NCBI GenBank assembly: GCA_045810625.1
Contig: JBJMVQ010000056.1
Span: forward strand, 20,642-84,641
From: JACQFZ01 sp045810625
GTDB lineage: Bacteria; Pseudomonadota; Gammaproteobacteria; Acidiferrobacterales; Sulfurifustaceae
Length of the DNA stretch: 64,000 nt
Direction of reading: 5' to 3'
Shown here one piece after another: positions 42,005 to 49,247 of the stretch. The translations under genes and the position numbers were made by a program. Numbering within the stretch: position 1 is the first letter of the stretch; the number at the start of each line of letters is the position of its first letter. The notes below the pieces were generated by a model. The model worked only from the letters and a program-made list of their open reading frames with translations. It had not been told where the DNA came from and did no database searches.

Positions 42005-42188
42005 GAGGAGCCCAAGCCGCGGTACCGCCGCTCTGGTTTCGCATCATGGATGCGCGACTGCTCGCGCTGCCGCAAGTGCGCGGCGACCTCGACCACGTCA
42101 ACGTCATCCGAAGTGGCGCGAAGAAATTTACGCGCGCTACGGTCAGCTCGATAAGCTGCGGACGAGCACGGTGTCATCGATGCAGTAG
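42005..42188 (+). pseudogene. degenerate duplicate of the alkB 3' end (copy 3, internally deleted)
   Basis: GAGGAGCCCAAGCCGC (42005-42020) equals alkB 38648-38663 and is joined directly to 42021-42188, which equals alkB 38830-39007 with few substitutions and a one-base loss. About 166 bases of alkB are missing at the junction. It ends with a stop-codon equivalent of the alkB end. Confidence 0.85.
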
Positions 42189-42291
42189 TGTGAGCTGACG
42201 GGAGCAGGACGTGTGTCGGTGATATCTCTGCGTGCGCCGGTTGGCTTAGCATGCTCACCCGACGCACATTTAGCCCACGACCCGTTGGCAC

Positions 42292-44295
42292 TCAATTGAA
42301 CCAAGACCTTGGCAGCAGGAAATCGGACTGCTCTCCGCGCCAGCGCTCGACCAATCGAACTCCAGTGATGGCGCCCCAAATATCTTCATCTGCGTGCTCT
42401 GTGACTATGATCTGCAGTCGTCCTTCCATTGCTTTTGCTGCCCTTGCCAGCACGTCAAATATCCTGCGCGTCGCCTGAACGTCCTTATCCTTAAGCGTCT
42501 GCCTTTGTGCATCACGCGCGTGCTCATCGAGCAGTTGTGCCGGAAAATAGACCTGACTAGGCTGATCTATGATTAGAAATGATGGGACCGGGCTATTCTG
42601 GCGTTCTAAAAAGTACCGATGTAACGCTAGAAAAGTTGCTATATGGTATCCCATCCAGTTCTCGCCACTTCCGATCTCCCAGAAAACATCTTGGCGACCA
42701 GTAGCCGGATCGTTGAACGTCAAATTCAGTTCGGACAACTTCAGCTCGATCAGATCAGTCGATCGCTCGAGCCGCAGCTCTTCAGCGTAGTCCCCAACAT
42801 ATTGAGACACCTTCGACAAAGCCAATTCGAGACGTTTTTCTGGAGAGCCCTTTGCTTCCAATTGCCGTTCGAGCGACGCAATCCGCCCCTCGAAGTTTGC
42901 CACTTGTTTTACGAGTTCGCTGTCCTCGTCAATCTCTTCGAGGTTGATGAGCGCTTGCTGCAAAGCGCCAATATACATATAGACGTCCTCTAAACGATTA
43001 CCCGCACCTCCTACCTCTTCTTCATTGGACGCCTCTGTCGCCTGCCGCTCCCGTCGAATCTGAGCATGGCGTTCTTCGAGATCTCGTATTTCTGCTCCTA
43101 GCTGGACCAATTCTTTTTCCAAAACAACTGGCGCACTTGCTACTGAACTAGCTTCTACAGATAGCGTCTTCGCGAGCGCGTGAAGCCGCTCTATTTCAAG
43201 GCGTGCCGTATCTTGTTCAGAGCCGCATAGCGGACAAGGGGCAGTAGGAGGTATAACTTCCTGTAACCATTCGAGACCGCTTAGTCGATCATGTTGGCGC
43301 CGCAACACATCTCCATATTCCCGCGATGCCCCCGTTAAGGAACGAAGGCGACCTAAGCGTTGTCTACGCAGCCACAACTCGCGCGATATAACCCGTTCTT
43401 GTTCCCGTAGGCCACCGATCAAATCGGACACTTTTTCTGTTGTCCCAGGGCTTGGCGGTTCCCACTTTTCGTCGCGCGACTGTTGTGCAACTTCCCGGAG
43501 ATCAGCAAGCGCGGCTTCAAACGATAAAGGAGGAGCACTCTCCAGGAACGGAAGCAGTCCTAATTCGCGCGCACGGTTATGGAAACCCAATACCTCTCCT
43601 TGCCACCGCTTAACGACATCTCGACGGCGATCGAGTTCGGCTTGTACTTTCTGTAATCGCCTGTAGATATCTTGCCGCTCTCGTTCTAGCGCCAGTGCCT
43701 CGGCGTCAGTTGCGCCTAGCACAAGGGGAAACACTTCGCGCAACTTTCGGCGATGATCGGCGTCGTCTGTTTTAAAGAATAAAACATGAGGATTAGCGAC
43801 TACATGTTGCGGCAGAAAATTAAATGCAGCCATATCCCGAAAGCTTGCTCTTTCGATGCGAACACCAATTTCCGGATTATCGACGAGCGGCAAATCGGGT
43901 AACCCCGACAATTCATTCAAGCGCTCTTTGACCGTAGATAATGACGCGTTCCGTTGTGGGCTATGTGGAAGATCGACCTTTTCACCTTCGAGCCAAAAGA
44001 AGTCATTATTTGCTACGAGGCGGCCGGGCTCGCGACGAGCAATAATTACTTCCATCTTTCCTTTTGCGAGTGCAAGCCGTAGACCAAACCAACCGACCTT
44101 TTCGCGTATAGGTCCCACCGCAATTGAACATTTGCCGCTACCTAAGCAGTAGTCGACGATCGCGGTGATGCTCGATTTTCCACTACGACTTTCGCCAGTG
44201 ATAACGTTCACTGCTTGGGATCCGAACTCAATGACACGTATCTGCTTCGACGAGTCCTTGGGCCACAGTATAAGTTCACGTATGTGTAGATACAT
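42292..44295 (-). CDS. ABC-3C system ABC ATPase (DUF3732-like, Rad50-type)
   Basis: A 667-residue ATPase. Walker A is GESRSGKSS (34-42), in the SMC/Rad50-like context VNVITGESRSGKSSITAIVDYCLGSG. The middle is a long coiled coil (about 200-340 and 360-520) with a zinc-hook-like CPLCG at 354-358. The ABC signature region is IGSGENWMGYH (541-551), and Walker B is FLIIDQPSQ (573-581). This matches the DUF3732 family of ATPases in the ABC-three-component conflict systems described by Krishnan and colleagues (2020). It is the last gene of a three-gene minus-strand operon, 1 base after the middle component. Base composition is less GC-rich than in the neighbours. Confidence 0.9.
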   Translation of the reverse strand: MYLHIRELILWPKDSSKQIRVIEFGSQAVNVITGESRSGKSSITAIVDYCLGSGKCSIAVGPIREKVGWFGLRLALAKGKMEVIIARREPGRLVANNDFFWLEGEKVDLPHSPQRNASLSTVKERLNELSGLPDLPLVDNPEIGVRIERASFRDMAAFNFLPQHVVANPHVLFFKTDDADHRRKLREVFPLVLGATDAEALALERERQDIYRRLQKVQAELDRRRDVVKRWQGEVLGFHNRARELGLLPFLESAPPLSFEAALADLREVAQQSRDEKWEPPSPGTTEKVSDLIGGLREQERVISRELWLRRQRLGRLRSLTGASREYGDVLRRQHDRLSGLEWLQEVIPPTAPCPLCGSEQDTARLEIERLHALAKTLSVEASSVASAPVVLEKELVQLGAEIRDLEERHAQIRRERQATEASNEEEVGGAGNRLEDVYMYIGALQQALINLEEIDEDSELVKQVANFEGRIASLERQLEAKGSPEKRLELALSKVSQYVGDYAEELRLERSTDLIELKLSELNLTFNDPATGRQDVFWEIGSGENWMGYHIATFLALHRYFLERQNSPVPSFLIIDQPSQVYFPAQLLDEHARDAQRQTLKDKDVQATRRIFDVLARAAKAMEGRLQIIVTEHADEDIWGAITGVRLVERWRGEQSDFLLPRSWFN

Positions 44296-44296
44296 G

Positions 44297-44794
44297 TTAG
44301 CCAGACGTAATACGCAGATAAGTTAAGAGCGGAACTAGATCTATCGTCGCGAACCAATATCCGAACCTGTTTGCCGCTTGATGAACCCTGCGATGCCCTT
44401 CGAATCTGGGCGTTAGTCTCGAAGGTAATTTATCCCGCGCAGGCACCAGACATGGCCATTTCTCCGTCGGCTGACGCCAAACCAAGCCGCTCGCCACCGC
44501 GACGTTTATCGAGCGCAAACTCGATTGCAACAACTCGCGTATCCTCGCGTTCAATTCCACTACGATAGCTGGTTCGTCCTGCACAGCTTTCAGTAGTCCG
44601 CTTTTTAGCTGCATACGGTGCACCGCCTGGACGGTGCGAGCATGCAAACACATTGGCAACACGAGAAACAAAATGGGTAGCGATGGACCATCAACGCGAC
44701 TTTTCGCGTCGAAATAACTCCGAACAAATCGCCAAATGACTCCAGCACCAAAAGCGCTGTTGTGCACTAGCTGAAACTCGAAATCTAGGTCCAT
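44297..44794 (-). CDS. ABC-3C system middle component
   Basis: The start is taken at ATG 44794 (165 residues). An upstream in-frame GTG at 44854 would overlap the preceding gene by 31 bases and is possible. The family pattern is visible: FQLVHNSAFGAGVIWRFVRSYF and GPSLPILFLVLPMCLHA, a hydrophobic helix typical of three-component middle proteins, then a helical C-terminal part (PCLVPARDKLPSRLTPRF). It links the effector and the ATPase in the ABC-3C model. It ends with TAA 1 base before the ATPase ATG. Confidence 0.85.
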   Translation of the reverse strand: MDLDFEFQLVHNSAFGAGVIWRFVRSYFDAKSRVDGPSLPILFLVLPMCLHARTVQAVHRMQLKSGLLKAVQDEPAIVVELNARIRELLQSSLRSINVAVASGLVWRQPTEKWPCLVPARDKLPSRLTPRFEGHRRVHQAANRFGYWFATIDLVPLLTYLRITSG

Positions 44795-44823
44795 GACTGG
44801 TTCAACACTTATAAATTCGCTCG

Positions 44824-46002
44824 CTAATAAGTAAGCCTGATATCCGGGTACCACCAGACGTGATCTTCATCAGCCAAGCGGTGATAGTGGCCTTTGGTGA
44901 GATAGGGTTCCGGCTGATCGTAGTCAGCCAATGGTTCTCGATGATTCAAGGTATCGTAATAAATGAGCTGGCCAACATCCTCAGCATTGCGGTGCCGGAG
45001 GTCCTTGATACGTTGTCTCAGGACATCTCGCCATCGATTTTTCAATCGATCGCCTCGTGTTTCCCAGTGCTGTTTGGATACGTCGCCCTCCTCAACCAGC
45101 CGATAGTACTCGGTACTAAACCTCAGAAAATCATCGATCGCCTCGTCTACTAATTCCGGTTCAACAGCTATCCGTGCAAGATGCTCTACGAAGCGCCGAC
45201 TTTTATGTTTTTGCCTCTCTTGCGGATCGACACTTACTAATCTCTCCGCGCGTGCGCGCACACGCGCTCCCCGCATCTCGATCAAACATCTATGGTATCG
45301 AGTATCAAGCGAGGTTCTTTCGATCCACCCCGGTTGTCCTGCGCGCCACTTAGAAATCAGGCATTCAACCATCCAACCGGTTAGCGTCTGCACTACATCG
45401 TCGCCGTTTATCCCCGGCGCGATATGAAGTCGTGAGATAATTTTTTTTCGCAGGACATCGTGTGCGACCCCTGCATCAGCGTCGTACAATTCGATTCGCT
45501 TGATTACGGCGTCGAGCGTCGCATCATCGAAGCTCTGAACTTCATTGACGAGTTTGCTTACGCTTTCCGACTTCACAGAGATCGCGCGGATTTCGTTTAT
45601 ACACGCCGCGATTTCAGCTGGTACTTTTGCTTGCGCGAGGCGTCGGGCTAGGCAACCGTCAGGTACTGGACGGTTAGTAACAAGTAACAAACGAACGTCT
45701 CTTCCACTGTGCTCGCGCTTCTTTTCTGCACGGCCCCATATTCGCAATGTTTTCCATAAAGCCTCGCCACGATCTGTGAACGGATGGCCCGCACTTTGGA
45801 TCGAGTGTTTATCCTCTTCATGGATGTCGGCGGAACCTACCTCTTTTGTATAGATATCGCCTTCGGTTTCTATGCCCACTATTGCATTCGCACTCGATTC
45901 AACAAGCCAAAATAGTGCCCTTTCAATTTGAAAAATAACTCCGGCTATGGAACCAGGAACTGCAGAGTCGGTTTGCGTTGAGGGTGACGAGTCAGACGAC
46001 AC
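44824..46002 (-). CDS. ABC-3C system effector with predicted PD-(D/E)XK-like nuclease N-terminus
   Basis: GTG 46002, with AAGGGAG upstream, gives 392 residues. The frame is open to 46203 but the extra 67 residues look non-coding. The N-terminal part reads GSIAGVIFQIERALFWLVES, IVGIETEGDI, then HEEDKHS and LWKTLRIW. This resembles Cap4/DUF4297-type nuclease domains, with Glu27, Asp49 and the E-x-K of EEDKHS (63-65) as possible catalytic residues. The rest (about 95-392) is helical and ends in a tail typical of the ABC-3C C-terminal domain (EPYLTKGHYHRLAD). It is the first gene of the operon. The nuclease assignment is inferred. Confidence 0.8.
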   Translation of the reverse strand: MSSDSSPSTQTDSAVPGSIAGVIFQIERALFWLVESSANAIVGIETEGDIYTKEVGSADIHEEDKHSIQSAGHPFTDRGEALWKTLRIWGRAEKKREHSGRDVRLLLVTNRPVPDGCLARRLAQAKVPAEIAACINEIRAISVKSESVSKLVNEVQSFDDATLDAVIKRIELYDADAGVAHDVLRKKIISRLHIAPGINGDDVVQTLTGWMVECLISKWRAGQPGWIERTSLDTRYHRCLIEMRGARVRARAERLVSVDPQERQKHKSRRFVEHLARIAVEPELVDEAIDDFLRFSTEYYRLVEEGDVSKQHWETRGDRLKNRWRDVLRQRIKDLRHRNAEDVGQLIYYDTLNHREPLADYDQPEPYLTKGHYHRLADEDHVWWYPDIRLTY

Positions 46003-46201
46003 GCACGAAGCTCCCTTGGTGATTGGCAGATCGCCCCGACGATTATGCAGAAATGCTAACAATCGCCAACATTGAGGGGAAGCGTCCACCAAGGCGGCGA
46101 GAAGAATAAGCCGATTAGAAACGCTCTCATCGGCATTCGCGCACGTCATGCGATGCAGAATGCTAAGGTGTGGAGTGTTCGGAAACTGGAGGACAAATAA
46201 C
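46003..46201. other. upstream region of ABC-3C operon
   Basis: About 200 bases between the effector start and the MscS-like gene's terminator. The open frame across it is low-quality; it should hold the operon's promoter. No palindrome was recognised. Confidence 0.3.
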
Positions 46202-46225
46202 AACCGGCGCCGTTAGGCGCCGGTT
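46202..46225 (-). terminator. hairpin terminator for the MscS-like gene
   Basis: AACCGGCGCC (46202-46211), GTTA loop, GGCGCCGGTT (46216-46225): a perfect 10-bp stem. Read on the minus strand it is followed by GTTATTTG, T-rich, just beyond the stop at 46260. It also marks the edge of the island. Confidence 0.7.
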
Positions 46226-46259
46226 GGTGAAGAACTAAGCGGTCAATCTGCGAATCAGA

Positions 46260-46961
46260 TTACGCCGCCTTCTTCATATTGTGCACGCTGCCGAGCTTTC
46301 CCTTCTCCATCTTGTCCAGCTTATCCGCCGCCCACTTCTGGCCGCCGATACCGAAGGCCAGCGCAAGGGCGAGCACGAGGCCGCCGAACATAATTAGAAA
46401 CGCCGGTTCGAGGATGCGGTCGGGGATGTTGAACTGACCGATCGCGAGAAGCACGACGAAGGCGGTGATCGCCCAGCGCATCAGTCGCCCAACGAGATCG
46501 GCGTCCACCGTGCCGACGTTGCGCGTGTACGTCGTTACCGCATCGGCGACGAAACGCGCGAAGTACAAGCCGATCGTCAGTGTCAGCATGGCGACGATGA
46601 CGTTCGGAACGAACTCCGCCACACGATGGAAGAGCGTCGAGAGTGCCGTCAGCCCGAGAACGTTGAACGTCGTGAGCAGCGTCATCAGGATGGCGAGCCA
46701 GTAGACCATCGCCCCAAGCACATCGACGGTACCCTTGCGTACACCGCCTTGCTTGAGGAAGTCGTCGAGGCCGGCCCTATCTGTGACCTTATGGAACCGG
46801 ACGGCTTTGAGTCCCCGCACGACGGCCAAGTGAAGCAGCTTCGAGACCAGCCATCCAACAATCAGGATAGCCACGGCGCCGATCAGCTTTGGCAGAAACG
46901 AACCAAAATCAGACATGAAACTGCGTAGCGATGTCATCACGATGTCGAATTGCTGTTCCAT
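46260..46961 (-). CDS. small mechanosensitive-channel-family (TM_helix/MscS-like) membrane protein
   Basis: ATG 46961 with GGAGGTG gives 233 residues. Pieces such as FGSFLPKLIGAVAILIVGWLVSKLLHL, then GAMVYWLAILMTLLTTFNVLGL and FVPNVIVAMLTLTIGLYFARFV, show 4-5 membrane helices. The pattern matches the conserved TM-helix repeat family (PF05552) related to MscS channels, with ALAFGIGGQKWAADKLDKME near the C-terminus. It lacks the MscS beta and C-terminal domains. Probably involved in osmotic response, inner membrane. Confidence 0.88.
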   Translation of the reverse strand: MEQQFDIVMTSLRSFMSDFGSFLPKLIGAVAILIVGWLVSKLLHLAVVRGLKAVRFHKVTDRAGLDDFLKQGGVRKGTVDVLGAMVYWLAILMTLLTTFNVLGLTALSTLFHRVAEFVPNVIVAMLTLTIGLYFARFVADAVTTYTRNVGTVDADLVGRLMRWAITAFVVLLAIGQFNIPDRILEPAFLIMFGGLVLALALAFGIGGQKWAADKLDKMEKGKLGSVHNMKKAA

Positions 46962-47743
46962 ACCGCACCTCCGCGTTGTCGGAACTACTGCCCGAAGTGT
47001 AGGTGCTGAATCAAGGCATGGGGGCTGCGCTATGTCAGGGTGACGCATTGCGGCACTTCCGCCTCAGGTCAGCCAGATTTAAGCGAGAGGTGGGCCGGCG
47101 TTCTTTCCGCTACGGCACAGCGGCGCTTTGGAAAGCGCCTGCTACAGCCTCTACGATCGATTTAAGGGCCAGAGGCCGCTGGGCGTTGATGAACGGTAGA
47201 TGCTCTGCCAGGGCATCGAACGGGGCGACTTATTTTAGCTAAGCCGGCGTGTTACCGACGCCGCGGTCGGACGGTGACAGAGCGCGATCATCCTTTGCTT
47301 CCGCTTTAAACCGTGCGTCACCGGCTGATGCTGGTACCGCCATCGCCTTCCCAACGAGCTGATCCCTCGTCGCCTGCGCGCGGTGTCCTGCTTCGAAGAC
47401 CTCAAACGGCTCCGGACAACGCGATAATTTTTTGCATCCCTGCCGTGACCGAGGACCGAGCACGGGGCGCTTCATAGGACACGCAAGAACACAAAAGCCG
47501 CGCAGGCAATTCAGCACGCCGGCAAACGCAGGTCCAGATACGCTTCACTCGTCGAGCAGCGTGCACTAGTCCATTCGACTGCATACATAAGCGAAGACTG
47601 CCCGATGATTGCAACGTGCCTCTATCGATCAACCGTTGTCGTTGTCATTCTCGCGACGTAACATAACCGCGCATTGCGTGTGGGCTTGGCTGGTACGGCG
47701 GCCTTCCGGTTCTACCAGCCGTTACGACAAAAAGGAGGAAGTA
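46962..47743. other. 782-bp intergenic region
   Basis: This lies between the MscS-like gene and the small exported-protein pair. GGCGCTTTGGAAAGCGCC (about 47122-47139) is an inverted repeat with a two-base centre. Other frames are Arg-rich and not gene-like. A strong AAAGGAGGAAGTA ribosome site closes the region before 47744. Confidence 0.4.
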
Positions 47744-48130
47744 ATGAAGCGAAGCATGTTGGTTCTGGCAGTAGCTCTCATCGCGTTGTCCGGTAACACG
47801 ATGGCAGGATTCAAAACCGGACAAGCAGTTGTCATCAATACCTCGTCTCGCTTTGTCAACGCGGACCTCGGCTACGTACGCAACACCGCCGACACCACCC
47901 AGTACATCGGATGTGAGGTCTACTCCAGCGGGTCGACGCCGACGGCGTATTGTTTCGCGCGCGACGCGGCCGGCACGTACGTGGCGTGCTCGACGAGCAA
48001 TTCCGCGCTGGTGAACGTGGCGGCGTCGCTCAAGTCGGACGGCTATTTGTACTTTCAGTGGGATACGTCCAGCAACTGCACGTTCATCGAGCAGTCGACC
48101 GCATCTTACACGGCGCCGAAGGGACCCTGA
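47744..48130 (+). CDS. small secreted four-cysteine protein
   Basis: ATG 47744 follows AAAGGAGG. The 128-residue product has a signal peptide (cleavage after about residue 21, TMA-GF). The mature 107 residues are rich in Ser, Thr and Tyr, with four Cys (IGCEVY, AYCFAR, VACSTS, SNCTFI) that could form two disulfides, and strand-like spacing (SDGYLYFQWD). This is a recurring type of small exported protein in Lysobacter/Burkholderiales-like genomes. Function unknown. The stop overlaps the next gene's start (TGATG). Confidence 0.8.
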   Translation: MKRSMLVLAVALIALSGNTMAGFKTGQAVVINTSSRFVNADLGYVRNTADTTQYIGCEVYSSGSTPTAYCFARDAAGTYVACSTSNSALVNVAASLKSDGYLYFQWDTSSNCTFIEQSTASYTAPKGP

Positions 48131-48621
48131 TGCGTCCTTGGGCAATCTTGCCCGCGATCGCCATCGCAGCGGTGTGTGGTTACTTGCTCGGGCGCGCCAG
48201 CGTCTCGCCGAAGGCGCCCGAGCAGCTGCCCGTACCGGCTGCGGTGGCACCCGCTGCCAGCGCGTCCGATGTCGATCTCACGCGCTTACAAGAAGCGTCT
48301 CTGAAACTGCAGGCAGCAGCGGAGCGGCTCGAGGCGCTGACTGCAATACTCCGATCACTGCCGGCAGCGGCGCCATCGGCGAACAGCCACACGACAACCG
48401 AGGCACGCCCGACCGCCGAGGCCGAAGCGGCGACGACGCTTGCCAATGAAACGCTGAACATCGCCTTGGGCAGACACGTGTGGAGTGCAGAGGACGCGCA
48501 AGCGTTTCGCCGAGCTTTACCGGATCTTCCGCCGACGGAGCGCGACCGGCTCGTGCGCAAGCTCCTCACCGCCATTAATTCCGGTCAAATGCAAGTGACG
48601 GTGCGCGGCGCGCCTTTCTGA
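48130..48621 (+). CDS. membrane-anchored protein with coiled coil
   Basis: The ATG at 48130 shares its A with the upstream TGA, so translation is coupled. The 163 residues start with one signal-anchor helix (LPAIAIAAVCGYLLGRASV), then an Ala/Pro linker, a coiled coil (DLTRLQEASLKLQAAAERLEALTAIL), a Thr/Ala-rich spacer and a C-terminal helical module (SAEDAQAFRRALPDLPPTERDRLVRKL). It is likely a periplasm-facing partner of the small secreted protein. Function unknown. Confidence 0.78.
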   Translation: MRPWAILPAIAIAAVCGYLLGRASVSPKAPEQLPVPAAVAPAASASDVDLTRLQEASLKLQAAAERLEALTAILRSLPAAAPSANSHTTTEARPTAEAEAATTLANETLNIALGRHVWSAEDAQAFRRALPDLPPTERDRLVRKLLTAINSGQMQVTVRGAPF

Positions 48622-48857
48622 CGCACGCGATCACGGTTTCTACTCTCTGATGCCCCACCTAACGTCTCATCGGCGGAGCGCGCATGATGCGCGCTGCCGA
48701 TGACCGCCGTCGAATGTTCAGGCGCTTCGCGGCGAAAAACGGAACCAGGAAGTGCTCCTCTCAAGCGCGGAACGAAGCTTGGATCGGAGCGCGAGCGGTT
48801 TCCGATTCTGATGCGCGTTCGTAGTCAGCCTAAAGTGCGAGGCGTGACTTTTCTTAG

Positions 48858-49247
48858 TCATTCCGGCCACAGTACGAACAGACACGCTATTCCGGCAAGG
48901 ATCAGGCTAACCATAACCGCCGCGCTACCGATGTCCTTCGCGCGGCCAAGAAGCGGGTGGTGGTCGGACGATACGGCGTCGGCGAGCGCCTCGACAGCGG
49001 AGTTCAGGAGCTCGACCACCCAAACCAATAAGATCGAGCCGATCAGCAACAGCGCGTGCCAGCGACCGCGATTAATCCACGCCCACACCACCAGCGGCGC
49101 AAGCGCCAGGCCGAGGACGACTTCCTGCCGAAATGCTGCCTCGTAGCGCCACGCCGCGCGTAGTCCCGCGAACGAATAGCCGCAGGCGGCGAGGATTCGG
49201 CGCCAGCCGTTTTTGCTTTTATACATTGCAGCGCTTGGGCTATTCAT
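48858..49247 (-). CDS. dgkA: diacylglycerol kinase (DgkA type)
   Basis: ATG 49247 gives 129 residues with the DgkA layout: an amphipathic start (KNGWRRILAACGYSFAGLRAAWRYEAAFRQEV) and three membrane helices. The signature VVELLNSAVEALADAVSSDHHPLLGRAKDIGSAAV, in pieces, contains the catalytic Glu of ELLNSAVE. It phosphorylates diacylglycerol to phosphatidic acid in the inner membrane. It overlaps the upstream sulfatase-fold gene by 8 bases (ATGAATAG), so the two are coupled. This fits recycling of diacylglycerol released when that enzyme uses phosphatidylglycerol as a phosphoglycerol donor. Confidence 0.94.
   Translation of the reverse strand: MNSPSAAMYKSKNGWRRILAACGYSFAGLRAAWRYEAAFRQEVVLGLALAPLVVWAWINRGRWHALLLIGSILLVWVVELLNSAVEALADAVSSDHHPLLGRAKDIGSAAVMVSLILAGIACLFVLWPE

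Noticed and set aside
46003..46203. N-terminal extension of the ABC-3C effector to 46203
   Set aside because: The 67 extra residues show no family similarity, while GTG 46002 has a good ribosome site and the N-terminus expected for the family.
39987..46230. Prophage or IS element as carrier of the island
   Set aside because: No integrase, transposase, terminal inverted repeats or phage structural genes visible.
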